64,000 bases of DNA, from contig NZ_QUQV01000001.1 in assembly GCF_003400205.1 (NCBI RefSeq), positions 186,001 to 250,000 on the forward strand, written 5' to 3'. This document shows, one piece after another, positions 17,030 to 25,612 of the stretch; within the stretch, counting starts at the first letter, position 1, and each line of letters begins with the position of its first letter. The position numbers and the translations under genes are program-made. The notes under the pieces were generated by a model that searched no databases, was not told the origin of the DNA, and saw only the letters and a list, made by a program, of their open reading frames with translations. The stretch is from Bacillus sp. HNG. Its GTDB lineage: Bacteria; Bacillota; Bacilli; Bacillales; Bacillaceae_L.

Positions 17030-17161
17030 ATGAGCAACGAGATTAAAACACCTGTTTCAAATGATTACAAAGACAAAGAGGGCTACAAAGTTATCGAAGT
17101 AAACCTTAACAATCCAACAGAAAATTTATTTGCTGTTGTTACTCCTATAAAGATGCAGTGA
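17030..17161 (+). CDS. Small 43-residue protein, function unknown
   Basis: Short ORF MSNEIKTPVSNDYKDK... ending VVTPIKMQ, hydrophilic with a single hydrophobic C-terminal strand. A purine-rich GAAGGGAAGTACGGAAG precedes the ATG. No family recognised. It has its own intergenic space upstream and a weak hairpin (AGAAAAGATGG region) downstream, consistent with a separate transcript; coding status rests on ribosome site and composition only. Confidence 0.4.
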   Translation: MSNEIKTPVSNDYKDKEGYKVIEVNLNNPTENLFAVVTPIKMQ

Positions 17162-17276
17162 TGTACTCTAAATACTATCTTTTCGTACGTATTCTACATA
17201 GAAAAGATGGTATTTTTTATTTTGCTTATAAAAGGCAATAAAGTACAATAAAGGAAACGTACTAAGGGAGTATGAT

Positions 17277-17939
17277 ATGAACAAATTAAATGAACTTGTT
17301 GACTTATTTGAAACTAATAGAAATGAAGAAAATGCAGAACCAATGAAGAAATATATGAAAAACCTTTTCCCATTCCTTGGAATAAAAACACCGTTAAGAA
17401 GACAATTAATGCGTGACTTTTATAAAGAAACAGGTATTTTACAGCAAGAAATTAATCTCGAGCTTGTCAAGCAATTGTGGATGAAAGAAGAACGCGAATA
17501 TCAATATGCAGCTTTAGACTATTTAGTCAGGTCTATAAAGAAAATAAATTACAGCCATTTGCTATTTATAGAGAATCTCATTATCACAAAATCTTGGTGG
17601 GATACGGTCGATGTTCTTGCCCCACATCTTATTGGAAAAATCGCTAAAGATACACCCAGCATAATTGAGGAAAAAATTGAAATATGGGCATTTAGTGACA
17701 ACATATGGCTAAAACGTTCATCGGTATTATTTCAATTAAAATATAAACTAGAAACAAATGAAACATACCTATACAAATACATAAGAGCCAATGCAGATAG
17801 TAAGGAATTTTTCATTCAAAAGGCAATCGGTTGGGCATTAAGTGAATACTCAAAGACGAACCCAGATTCAGTTCGTGAATTTATAAATGAAACAACATTG
17901 GCGAAGTTGAGCATTAGAGAGGGGAGTAAATATATTTAA
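17277..17939 (+). CDS. DNA alkylation repair protein, AlkD-like
   Basis: 220 residues, mostly helical HEAT-like repeats of the AlkC/AlkD family of DNA glycosylases, which release alkylated purines from DNA without base flipping. The opening (KYMKNLFPFLGIKTPLRRQLMRDFYKE) and the segments SWWDTVDVLAPHLIG and FIQKAIGWALSEYSK hold the aromatic and acidic residues that line the DNA groove in AlkD. ATG behind GGGAG. Single gene; no adjacent ada/alkA. Confidence 0.88.
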   Translation: MNKLNELVDLFETNRNEENAEPMKKYMKNLFPFLGIKTPLRRQLMRDFYKETGILQQEINLELVKQLWMKEEREYQYAALDYLVRSIKKINYSHLLFIENLIITKSWWDTVDVLAPHLIGKIAKDTPSIIEEKIEIWAFSDNIWLKRSSVLFQLKYKLETNETYLYKYIRANADSKEFFIQKAIGWALSEYSKTNPDSVREFINETTLAKLSIREGSKYI

Positions 17940-18008
17940 GGGATGGTAATCAAATACCTTTACATTTTTGTCCGAACATACTATGCTTATAGAAAGAATA
18001 TTCGCAAA

Positions 18009-18097
18009 CTACTAGGGGTGCCCGATTGGGCTGAGAGAAAAACGACGTTTTTTAACCCTTTGGACCTGATCCGGGTAATACCGGCGGAGGAAAGTAG
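18009..18097 (+). promoter_or_regulatory. TPP riboswitch (THI element)
   Basis: Closing stem CTACT (18009) / AGTAG (18097), then GGGGTGCCC, GGGCTGAGA, ACCCTTTGGACCTGATC and GGGTAATACCGGCGGAGG: all conserved parts of the thiamine pyrophosphate aptamer in order. A terminator follows at 18129, so it should shut off the downstream SDR-thiW operon when TPP is plentiful. Confidence 0.97.
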
Positions 18098-18128
18098 AGT
18101 GGAAAACTTCCATTTTTTCTTGCTACCT

Positions 18129-18162
18129 AAGCCAGGTCCATTTATGTGGGTCTGGCTTTTTT
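18129..18162 (+). terminator. TPP-riboswitch-controlled terminator
   Basis: AAGCCAGGTCC / GGGTCTGGCTT stem (two G-U pairs), then six T; placed between the aptamer and the SDR gene. Confidence 0.9.
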
Positions 18163-18200
18163 GCGTATTTCTTATCTTACCATATTAGGAGGCTACTAGA

Positions 18201-18962
18201 ATGAAGTTACAAAATCAGGTTGTTCTCGTTACCGGTGGTGCACGTGGACTGGGAATGGAAATTGTAAAAGGATTTGCAAATGAAGGAGCGAAAGTGGTTA
18301 TCAATTACTTCAAAAGTGAAGCCAAAGCTCATTCTCTAAAAGAAGAAATTGGTGAAAACGCGCTTGCGATTCAAGCAGATGTGAGAAATCGTGAGCAGGT
18401 AGAGAACTTGTTTATTGAAGCGAAAAAGCATTTTGATCAACCTATAACAACAGTTGTTAATAACGCTTTAATTAATTTCCGTTTTGACCCCATTGCAAGA
18501 AAAAACGCAGAAGATATTTCTTGGGAGGATTATCACACACAGCTTGAAGGTGCAATACGAGGAGCTTTACATACGACTCAGGCTGCGGTTACTGACATGA
18601 AGGAATTAGGCTTTGGTCGAATTGTGACAATTGGTACAAATCTCTTTCAAAATCCTGTCGTTGCTTATCACGATTACAACACCAGTAAGGCAGCACTTTT
18701 AGGATTTACTCGGAACATGGCAAAAGACCTTGGTGTATATGGCATTAACGTAAACATGATATCAGGAGGTTTACTTCAAACAACAGATGCAAGTTCAGCA
18801 ACTTCTGAAGAGGTTTTCCAATTAATTAAGAATTCTACACCCCTTCAAAAAGTCACGACACCAGAGGATGTTGCGAATGCGGTTCTTTTCTTTGCATCTT
18901 CATGGAGTAAAGGAGTAACTGGGCAGAACCTTGTCGTTGATGGTGGATTAGTAATGGACTAA
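18201..18962 (+). CDS. SDR family oxidoreductase in the TPP operon
   Basis: 253-residue short-chain dehydrogenase (FabG-like). The nucleotide motif is GGARGLGMEI (residues 13-22), NNALIN lies at the NNAG position, and the catalytic YxxxK is YNTSKAA. The C-terminal GQNLVVDGG is typical. The usual SDR serine position appears as TIGTN. It is the first gene after the TPP riboswitch and is followed 22 bp later by thiW, so its substrate is probably related to thiamine or its hydroxyethylthiazole precursor (inference). AGGAGG start. Annotations as 3-oxoacyl-ACP reductase would be generic only. Confidence 0.88.
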   Translation: MKLQNQVVLVTGGARGLGMEIVKGFANEGAKVVINYFKSEAKAHSLKEEIGENALAIQADVRNREQVENLFIEAKKHFDQPITTVVNNALINFRFDPIARKNAEDISWEDYHTQLEGAIRGALHTTQAAVTDMKELGFGRIVTIGTNLFQNPVVAYHDYNTSKAALLGFTRNMAKDLGVYGINVNMISGGLLQTTDASSATSEEVFQLIKNSTPLQKVTTPEDVANAVLFFASSWSKGVTGQNLVVDGGLVMD

Positions 18963-18983
18963 CATTTCAAAGGAGGATTCACA

Positions 18984-19487
18984 ATGAATAAAACTTTAAA
19001 AATGACAATCACAGCGATGTTTGTCGCAATAGGAACAGTTACAAGCCATTTGTTTGCGATACCAATCGGATTTACAAAAGTGTTTCCAATGCAGCATTTT
19101 ATTAACGTATTGTCGGCAGTCATTTTGGGCCCAGCATACGCAGTACTTCAAGCTTTTTCAGTATCTTTACTTCGAAACATGCTAGGTACGGGTTCGTTAT
19201 TTGCTTTTCCAGGAAGTATGATTGGAGCCTTTTTAGCAGCCTATTTATATTCAAAAACAAAGAAAGTTTCTATGGCAATGACCGGTGAAATCGTCGGAAC
19301 CGGACTATTGGGCGCGATGGCTTGTTATCCAATCGCCACACTCATTCTTGGTCAAGATGCTGCGCTTTTTGGATTCGTACCATCGTTTATTTTTAGCTCA
19401 ATTGCAGGTTCTATCTTTGGGTTTATTATCGTTGGCATCGTATTAAAAAACCCTGCCTTTAAAACATACCAAGAACGTAATCTTTAA
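18984..19487 (+). CDS. thiW: ECF transporter S component ThiW
   Basis: 167-residue integral membrane protein with five or six segments, matching the ThiW family of energy-coupling-factor substrate-binding components, thought to take up the thiazole moiety of thiamine. LFAIPIGFTKVFPMQHFINVLSAVILGP is the family opening. It works with the general EcfA/EcfA'/EcfT module encoded elsewhere. Located in a TPP-riboswitch operon after an SDR gene; AAAGGAGG start. Confidence 0.92.
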   Translation: MNKTLKMTITAMFVAIGTVTSHLFAIPIGFTKVFPMQHFINVLSAVILGPAYAVLQAFSVSLLRNMLGTGSLFAFPGSMIGAFLAAYLYSKTKKVSMAMTGEIVGTGLLGAMACYPIATLILGQDAALFGFVPSFIFSSIAGSIFGFIIVGIVLKNPAFKTYQERNL

Positions 19488-19495
19488 CATCGGAA

Positions 19496-19527
19496 AAAGA
19501 CTAAACAGTTAGCGTTTAGTCTTTTTT
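19496..19527. terminator. Bidirectional terminator
   Basis: Perfect 11-bp stem AAAGACTAAAC / GTTTAGTCTTT with T-runs on both strands, between thiW and the convergent NhaC-like gene, overlapping the latter's stop codon. Confidence 0.88.
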
Positions 19528-20941
19528 AAATCATTAAACCACCTACGATATATAGAGCTGTTGCAAGTATCCCACCAATCGCTGAAACTTTTAATTTGTA
19601 TTGAGCATAGTCAACTAGGTCCAAATCTAAAATCGATGCTGTTGTAATGGTTGTATCACCAAGAGGGGAAGTCAACGCCCCAAATGCTCCACTCGCAAAA
19701 ACAGCTCCAACGGTTAATGGGATCGAGGCACCTGTCGACAAAGCTAGCGCAATCCCAAGCGGCATAAATAAACCCCATGTTCCCCAAGAGGATCCAATAA
19801 AATAGCCAACAACAGAGCCGATTATAAAAATCGTTGCAGGAGTTAAAAAGCCGGGTAGAAATGAACCTAAGGTTGAACTAATAAATACAGAAAAACCGAG
19901 TTCTTCAGCTGATAAAGTTAGGGCCCATATTAGGATAAGGAGGCTAATCGCCTGCATCATTTGATTCCCGCCATCGTAAAAATGATACATAATTTCATGT
20001 AATTTCTGTTTTCGAATCACATAAAAGACAAATGTAAAAATGAGGGTGATGAAGACAGCTAACAGCATCACAAAAGTAGCATCAGCCATCGAAAATGCCT
20101 CAAAAACCGTTTCGGCTCCGAGTGATTTACCATCCTCCCATAATAGATAAAGCGATAATCCTAATAATAGAAATACTGGAACTATTAAATTCCAAGGCTG
20201 AGCTTTTACAAGCGATAACTCTTTTTTTATCCCCATACGGTGAAATTCGTGCTCATTTTCTTCTTGGTCCTGATTTTTATCAGAATTGGACTTTGTTTTG
20301 GATGGCCATAATGTTTGAATGATTCCAATAAGAAGCATTGCAATTGCATAAAAATTGAAAAGGATGCTTAATAGGAAAACTTCATAAGCGGACATACCTA
20401 AGTCAAGACCTTTGATACCACCTTCAACAAGTGAAACCATAAAGCCAACAAACGCAGTAGCAACTGGTAAAAGTACGATTACCGATTCGGTGGAAATATC
20501 TAATGTCATGCCGACCTTCTGTTTTGATAGGTTCATTTTTTTGATGAGTTGTTTAATTATAGGCCCAATCATCATAATCCGAAACATTGGCATCATAAAA
20601 GTAAAAGGGAGGGTGAGCCAAATTAAACCAAGCAAGCCTCGCTCGCTTTTAATTTTTTCCCCAATCCATTCTGTAAATCCTTTAATACCTCCAGCGATAT
20701 TCATCATTCCAACTAAACCACCGAACACATACAAAAAACTTACGATTTTAATATTGGTTGGATCTGATAAAGTGGTCACGATATATGTTATCGATTGCTG
20801 CGTTCCAGCTAATAAATCAGATGTAACAAGAATCGCACCAACTAATAATCCTAAAATAAGTCCAGGTAAAATATCCTTTAACCAAATCGCCATACCGATT
20901 ACAATTAAAAAAGGAATTAGAGAGAGCCATGAATATTCCAA
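19526..20941 (-). CDS. NhaC-family Na+/H+ antiporter-like protein
   Basis: About 471 residues with 11-12 membrane segments. The repeats FMMPMFRIMMIGPIIK, FIGSSWGTWGLFMPLGIAL and FGALTSPLGDTTITTAS are hallmarks of the NhaC family, which exchanges Na+ for protons or, in MleN, malate for lactate. A long hydrophilic loop (KSNSDKNQDQEENEHE) sits in the middle. A TTG at 20941 has GGAGG at eight bases; the longer in-frame TTG at 20956 overlaps the ribosome site itself. The ion or organic acid carried is not evident. Confidence 0.82.
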   Translation of the reverse strand: MEYSWLSLIPFLIVIGMAIWLKDILPGLILGLLVGAILVTSDLLAGTQQSITYIVTTLSDPTNIKIVSFLYVFGGLVGMMNIAGGIKGFTEWIGEKIKSERGLLGLIWLTLPFTFMMPMFRIMMIGPIIKQLIKKMNLSKQKVGMTLDISTESVIVLLPVATAFVGFMVSLVEGGIKGLDLGMSAYEVFLLSILFNFYAIAMLLIGIIQTLWPSKTKSNSDKNQDQEENEHEFHRMGIKKELSLVKAQPWNLIVPVFLLLGLSLYLLWEDGKSLGAETVFEAFSMADATFVMLLAVFITLIFTFVFYVIRKQKLHEIMYHFYDGGNQMMQAISLLILIWALTLSAEELGFSVFISSTLGSFLPGFLTPATIFIIGSVVGYFIGSSWGTWGLFMPLGIALALSTGASIPLTVGAVFASGAFGALTSPLGDTTITTASILDLDLVDYAQYKLKVSAIGGILATALYIVGGLMI

Positions 20942-21025
20942 ACCAATATCCTCCAATATATAAAAATGTTCATTTGGTTAGTATGACCAATTTTGGATGG
21001 GAGTATTTTGAATGCGTTAGTCTCT

Positions 21026-21733
21026 CTAATGATATAGAAATAATCTAACATTTTCATTTTCATCTATTGTTCCAAGTAAAATTTCATTAAGTGTTATATT
21101 CTTAATGGTTGCTTGGAGTTTTTGCAATAGCCAATCTTCGTTTTTTCCAATTTCGTTTAATACATTTTGATCGATCTTTTTCTCCTTAATAATGGTCTTA
21201 GGATATTGAAATGGTTGAATAGGGGCATTAAAGGAATTCGGAGTTAACGGTTGGTGTTCACTTTTTAAAAAAATCGATACAGATCCGCCAGGCTCCCAAG
21301 AAGCTAAAGCAACCTTCTGAATATCTTCTATTTTATCCATCCTTAATTCTGATAAAAGAACATCGATTGAAATCCTAGCTTTGTTCAAATTTTTATAAAG
21401 CACCTTCCCGTTTTCAATTAGTGGAATCGGTGCAGGAATAAACAACTTTCTTATCCTATTTGACCGTAGACTTAATAAAATACCAATCAAATAAAGAATC
21501 AAGATAACGGTCATCGTAATCATCGACCCTTTTAAACCTAACCCCTCATCTGATAATGGATGAGCAATTATATTTCCAATTAGTAACACAATCACAAAGT
21601 CGAGCAGACCGACCTGTGAAATCGTTCGTTGCCCCATCATTCTAGCTACTACGATAAAAAACACGAAGCCGACAATTGCTCTAAGAATCCATTCAACAGC
21701 AGTGAGATGGTCTTGCGAGGCAAAAAAATGCAT
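21026..21733 (-). CDS. DUF421 family membrane protein (YetF/YrbG-like)
   Basis: 235 residues. Three membrane segments in the first 90 residues (beginning LRAIVGFVFFIVVARMMGQRTISQ, with the family GQRTISQ motif) are followed by a cytoplasmic domain that includes LIENGKVLYKNL and a stretch with SVSIFLKSEHQPLT. The DUF421 family is widespread in spore formers and of unknown biochemical role. GGTGGAG precedes the ATG. No terminator seen. Confidence 0.87.
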   Translation of the reverse strand: MHFFASQDHLTAVEWILRAIVGFVFFIVVARMMGQRTISQVGLLDFVIVLLIGNIIAHPLSDEGLGLKGSMITMTVILILYLIGILLSLRSNRIRKLFIPAPIPLIENGKVLYKNLNKARISIDVLLSELRMDKIEDIQKVALASWEPGGSVSIFLKSEHQPLTPNSFNAPIQPFQYPKTIIKEKKIDQNVLNEIGKNEDWLLQKLQATIKNITLNEILLGTIDENENVRLFLYH

Positions 21734-21813
21734 AAATACTCCACCTTAACCTAAATTTTCCTAATTAGTTTTTACCTATTTCATGATTACTATTAAAATT
21801 TGCAACCAAGTAA

Positions 21814-21846
21814 AAAACACTTTCTTTTCAAATAGAAAGTGTTTTT
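21814..21846 (-). terminator. Intrinsic terminator of the Nramp-like gene
   Basis: AAAACACTTTCT / AGAAAGTGTTTT stem followed on the minus strand by T residues. Confidence 0.85.
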
Positions 21847-21851
21847 ATGCT

Positions 21852-23102
21852 TTAAAATAATCCTACTAATTGTTGAATAGCTAAAATAACGAATAAAACC
21901 AAACATGCAGATAATACAATATTGGACAGTAAACGATTACTATACTCTTTTCCAATGCGTTTGGAATTCAGCAACCACAATAAACTTATCGATAAAAATG
22001 GCATAAACAAAGCTCCAAGTGCACCATATAAAATAATTAATTCAACAGGTTTACCAAAGAATAAAAGGAGCATAGGAGGGAAGGTTAGCCACGCTAAAAA
22101 TGCACGGTATGCCGGATCTTTTTCAGTAACTGAGCGATGGTGTTCCTTTTTCATAATGCGTACAAAGTCTGCAAATAGATAAGGAACGCCATTCCAGACT
22201 CCTAATAAAGAAGAAAATGCTGCAGACCAAAAACCAATTAAAAATAGCCAAGTAAAAACACTTCCGAATTTGTCACCAATCATCTCTGATAATTGATATA
22301 ACCCTTGTTCGCCTTGTATTTCAATTCCAGTTCCATAAAGGAACTGACTTCCTACTATTAAAAGAGAAAGAGTGAACAATGCAGTCATAAAATATGCTGC
22401 CTTTGAATCCAATCTCATCATTGGAATCCAGTCTTTCCCTTTCCACCCTTTTTCTTTTAACCAATAGCCATAGGATGCCATCGTTATGGTACCACCTACA
22501 CCACCGATAAGACCTAGAGCAAGCATAAAAGAGCCTTTTGGAATAGTTGGAACAAAACCTTTAAAAAGGTCACCAATAGTAGGTAAGAATAATACTGCAG
22601 AACCAATTACTGTAACAAACATTAATCCTATTAGAACCATCATTACTTTTTCAAATAGGAGATAACGACCACTCCATATGAGAAGAAACCCTACAATTGC
22701 ATGAATTACGGCCCAAACCCAAAAGGGGAGAACAGGAACCATCGCAGTCATCGCCATAGCACAAGCAGATGTTGCGGCTGCTCCGTACACAAATCCCCAA
22801 ATAACAGAATAAATTCCGAAATAACCAGTAGCCCATTTTCCCATTTGCTGCCAGCCTTCAATGATCGTTTTTCCTGTAGCAAGATGCAAACGACCTACAC
22901 CTTCATTTAAGAAATATTTAAAAATAGAACCAAGAATAATTGCCCAAACGAATACAAGTCCAAAGCCTGCCCCCGCAACTAATGCTGCGACAAGGTCACC
23001 TGTTCCGACCCCCGTTGCTGCAGCGACAAAACCCGGACCAATCATCGCGAGTTTCTTTTTATAACTCGTTGGTGCCTGTATTGGCGTATGTAGATTTGAC
23101 AT
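21852..23102 (-). CDS. Nramp-family transporter with altered metal motifs
   Basis: 416 residues and about eleven membrane segments of the Nramp fold. In true Mn2+/Fe2+ importers segment 1 has DPGN and segment 6 has MPH; here the corresponding places read GVGTGD (residues 31-36) and GGTITMASYGYWL, so the canonical metal ligands are missing. Transport of another ion, or another role, is therefore likely (inference). The gene is alone, with a terminator. No MntR-like site was recognised. Confidence 0.82.
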   Translation of the reverse strand: MSNLHTPIQAPTSYKKKLAMIGPGFVAAATGVGTGDLVAALVAGAGFGLVFVWAIILGSIFKYFLNEGVGRLHLATGKTIIEGWQQMGKWATGYFGIYSVIWGFVYGAAATSACAMAMTAMVPVLPFWVWAVIHAIVGFLLIWSGRYLLFEKVMMVLIGLMFVTVIGSAVLFLPTIGDLFKGFVPTIPKGSFMLALGLIGGVGGTITMASYGYWLKEKGWKGKDWIPMMRLDSKAAYFMTALFTLSLLIVGSQFLYGTGIEIQGEQGLYQLSEMIGDKFGSVFTWLFLIGFWSAAFSSLLGVWNGVPYLFADFVRIMKKEHHRSVTEKDPAYRAFLAWLTFPPMLLLFFGKPVELIILYGALGALFMPFLSISLLWLLNSKRIGKEYSNRLLSNIVLSACLVLFVILAIQQLVGLF

Positions 23103-23282
23103 AAAGTAACCCCTTTCATGATGAAATAAAAATATATTTCAAAATTATATCACAATTTAAATAAATACTCTTGGTCAAATAGTCTGAATTTTTTCTCGAA
23201 CTTCAGTCGAGCAACATTGTTTGTTTCTTTACTTACAATTGATAAGATAGTAATGAAACAAAATGGAAGAGAGGTCATACAC

Positions 23283-24284
23283 ATGACAAATATAAATATT
23301 CCTGTCTCGGTTCTTAACCTTGCTCCAATTCGTAAAGGACAGAATCAGAAAGACGCAATTGATGCTATGGTTAACTTAGCTCAAACTACTGAAAAAATGG
23401 GATACACACGATATTGGATTGCCGAACATCACAATTCACCAACATTAGTCAGTTCTGCTACGTCCATTTTAATTAAGCATACTTTAGAGCACACAGAAAA
23501 AATCAGAGTTGGTTCCGGTGGGGTTATGCTTCCTAACCATTCACCACTAGTTGTAGCTGAACAGTTCGGAACAATGGCCACCATTTATCCAAACCGTCTT
23601 GATCTAGGTCTGGGAAGAGCACCAGGAACCGATATGATGACAGCAAGTGCATTAAGACGTTCAAATAATGATTCTGTTTACACTTTTCCTAATGATGTAA
23701 ATGCTTTACTCACCTACTTTGGACCGATGGAACGACAAGGGTATGTAAAAGCTTATCCTGGAGTAGATACAAATGTACCAATCTATATTCTAGGTTCTTC
23801 AACGGATTCCGCTTATTTGGCCGCGAAATTAGGGCTTCCGTATGTATTTGCATCACATTTTGCACCTAGATATATGGAAGAGGCGATTTCCATTTATCGC
23901 AAACGTTTTGAACCATCCGAATATTTAAGCTCACCATACATGATGGTTTGCCTCAATGTAGTTGCAACAGAAACTGATGAAGAGGCTAAACGAGAAATCA
24001 CAACCATGCAGCAATTTTTCTTAAACGTTGTACGTGGTTCACAAAACCCATTACAACCACCAGTTGACAACATGGATGAGCTATGGAACGTACATGAAAA
24101 AGAAATGGCAAAATCCATGTCTAGTGTCACATTATTAGGAAGCAAAGATTCCATACGGAAGCAATTAACCAGCTTCCAGGAAAAATATAATGTCGATGAG
24201 CTCATGGCTGTTTCTTACATCTATGATCAGGATAAACAAAAGCGTTCATATGAGATCTTAAAAGAAGTTGTCGATGGAAAGTGA
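23283..24284 (+). CDS. LLM class flavin-dependent oxidoreductase
   Basis: 333-residue luciferase-like monooxygenase of the MsnO8 subgroup (TIM barrel, FMNH2-dependent). The conserved stretch [11 protein letters not shown] near residue 45, [24 protein letters not shown] and [11 protein letters not shown] are family signatures. A second member lies at 41.9 kb. Substrate unknown. The ATG at 23283 has GAGAGG upstream; the longer frame from 23217 is not supported by a ribosome site. Confidence 0.87.
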   Translation: MTNINIPVSVLNLAPIRKGQNQKDAIDAMVNLAQTTEKMGYTRYWIAEHHNSPTLVSSATSILIKHTLEHTEKIRVGSGGVMLPNHSPLVVAEQFGTMATIYPNRLDLGLGRAPGTDMMTASALRRSNNDSVYTFPNDVNALLTYFGPMERQGYVKAYPGVDTNVPIYILGSSTDSAYLAAKLGLPYVFASHFAPRYMEEAISIYRKRFEPSEYLSSPYMMVCLNVVATETDEEAKREITTMQQFFLNVVRGSQNPLQPPVDNMDELWNVHEKEMAKSMSSVTLLGSKDSIRKQLTSFQEKYNVDELMAVSYIYDQDKQKRSYEILKEVVDGK

Positions 24285-24341
24285 GTTTTGATGTGCATTT
24301 TACTAATTGTGCAGGTGAAATTTATACAAAATTGGGTGATG

Positions 24342-24360
24342 TGAAGCAAATTGCTTCACA
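24342..24360. repeat. Inverted repeat after the LLM gene
   Basis: GTGAAGC-AAATT-GCTTCAC, 7-bp perfect stem, without a T-run. It could slow transcription or be a binding site. Confidence 0.4.
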
Positions 24361-24406
24361 ATATCCCATATACTTGCTAAAATAAAGTGAAACTAAATAT
24401 TGATCT

Positions 24407-24528
24407 ATCTTCGGGGCTGGGTGAAAATCCCGACCGGCGGTGATGAGAGTAATCTCTAAGCCCGCGAGCCGAAAGGCAGGATTTGGTGCGATTCCAAAGC
24501 CGACAGTATAGTCTGGATGGGAGAAGAT
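24407..24528 (+). promoter_or_regulatory. FMN riboswitch (RFN element)
   Basis: Closing stem ATCTTC / GAAGAT with the conserved GGGGCTGGGTGAAA, CCCGACCGGCGGT, AGCCCGCGAGCC, GGCAGGATTTGGTG and CCGACAGT blocks in order. It controls ribU together with the terminator at 24593. Confidence 0.97.
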
Positions 24529-24592
24529 GGAGGTTCTGCGCGTTCAAAAATTTTACAATGATTGGACGTTTATTAAGCATGCCTTTTACATT

Positions 24593-24626
24593 AACTCCCT
24601 CAAGAAGCTATTCTTGGGGGTTTTTA
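24593..24626 (+). terminator. FMN-riboswitch-controlled terminator
   Basis: ACTCCCTCAAGAA / TTCTTGGGGGT stem (G-U pair) followed by TTTT, between the aptamer and ribU. Confidence 0.85.
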
Positions 24627-24698
24627 TTTGGGTATGTCTTATAAGCTGAACCTTTCTTCTTTTGAGGTGGATCGACAAAAGAGGAGAGGAAAGAAAAA

Positions 24699-25271
24699 AT
24701 GAAGAAAATACCTTTACGTCAATTTGTGGCAATTGCAATGCTGAGTACGATTTCGTACATCCTAATGTTTTTAAACTTCCCATTGCCAACATTCCCAAGC
24801 TTTTTGAACGTCGACTTTAGCGATGTTCCTGCATTACTAGCAGCACTTATTTTTGGACCGATGGCCGGAATCCTGGTTGAATTATTCAAAAACATGATTG
24901 ATTATTTCATCACCGGAAGTGAAACTGGCGTACCTGTTGGTCATATTTCAAACTTTGTAGCAGGGATTATATTCGTTCTAACAACCTACTATATTTTTAA
25001 ACTATTAAAAACGAAATTAGGCTTAACAATCGGATTAATTGGCGGTACAGCGATGATGGCAATCATCATGAGTGTTCTTAACTACTATGTATTCCTACCG
25101 GCATTCAACTTTTTCTTGAATATACCAGCCATGTCAGCACCAGAAACACTCAAAATGGTGGTTTACGCCATTCTTCCTTTTAACATTCTAAAAGGATTGA
25201 TCGTTGCAACAATCTTCATGTTGTTGTATGCACGTCTACATCCGTGGATTAATAAACAAGCGTCGATATAA
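24699..25271 (+). CDS. ribU: Riboflavin ECF transporter S component
   Basis: 190-residue membrane protein with six segments; the start region (AIAMLSTISYILMFLNFPLP, then DFSDVPALLAALIFGPMAGI) is the riboflavin-binding S-component pattern of RibU (YpaA). It binds riboflavin/FMN outside and delivers it with the shared ECF module. Control by the FMN riboswitch just upstream confirms the vitamin. GAGGAGAGG precedes the ATG. Confidence 0.95.
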   Translation: MKKIPLRQFVAIAMLSTISYILMFLNFPLPTFPSFLNVDFSDVPALLAALIFGPMAGILVELFKNMIDYFITGSETGVPVGHISNFVAGIIFVLTTYYIFKLLKTKLGLTIGLIGGTAMMAIIMSVLNYYVFLPAFNFFLNIPAMSAPETLKMVVYAILPFNILKGLIVATIFMLLYARLHPWINKQASI

Positions 25272-25285
25272 ATGATTAGATATGG

Positions 25286-25314
25286 CAAGCACCCGAGAGC
25301 GGGTGCTTGTTTTT
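25286..25314 (+). terminator. Intrinsic terminator of ribU
   Basis: Perfect CAAGCACCC / GGGTGCTTG stem, six-base loop, then TTTTT. Confidence 0.92.
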
Positions 25315-25362
25315 GGTTTTAACAACAATTCACAAGTATAAAATTATGATCTTTTGAATGTG

Positions 25363-25600
25363 AAATGTCCCTGAGACTAGCTCTCGAGGACAAACCACAG
25401 CTAACTCCCTGACCAAATGTCTCTGACACGAGTTCTCAAAGACAAAAGCGAGTGAGTCCACGTTTAAAATGTCTCTGAAACTAGCTCTCGAGGAAAAACC
25501 GCAGCTAACTCACCGACCAAATGTCTCTGACACGAGTTCTCAAAGACAAAAGTAATTGAGCACTCTTTATCTTTAATATGTCTCTGAGACACTCTTTTAC
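25363..25600. repeat. Tandem array of 52-bp hairpin units
   Basis: Four units begin AAATGTC at 25363, 25415, 25467 and 25519, exactly 52 bp apart, with a partial fifth near 25575. Units 1 and 3 resemble each other most, as do 2 and 4, so the higher-order period is 104 bp. Unit 1 pairs TGTCC with GGACA and GAGA with TCTC; unit 2 pairs TGTCT with AGACA, a compensatory change. No ORF runs through it. Confidence 0.85.
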
Positions 25601-25612
25601 ATACAATCTTTA

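Noticed and set aside
17943-18188. 81-codon ORF overlapping the thiamine leader
   Set aside because: It runs through the TPP riboswitch and its terminator, has no ribosome site, and its translation lacks any family feature.
20412-20963. 183-codon plus-strand ORF
   Set aside because: Antisense shadow of the NhaC-like gene with no ribosome site.
25363-25600. CRISPR array
   Set aside because: Units are contiguous and similar along their whole length; no identical repeat with unique spacers, and no cas genes.
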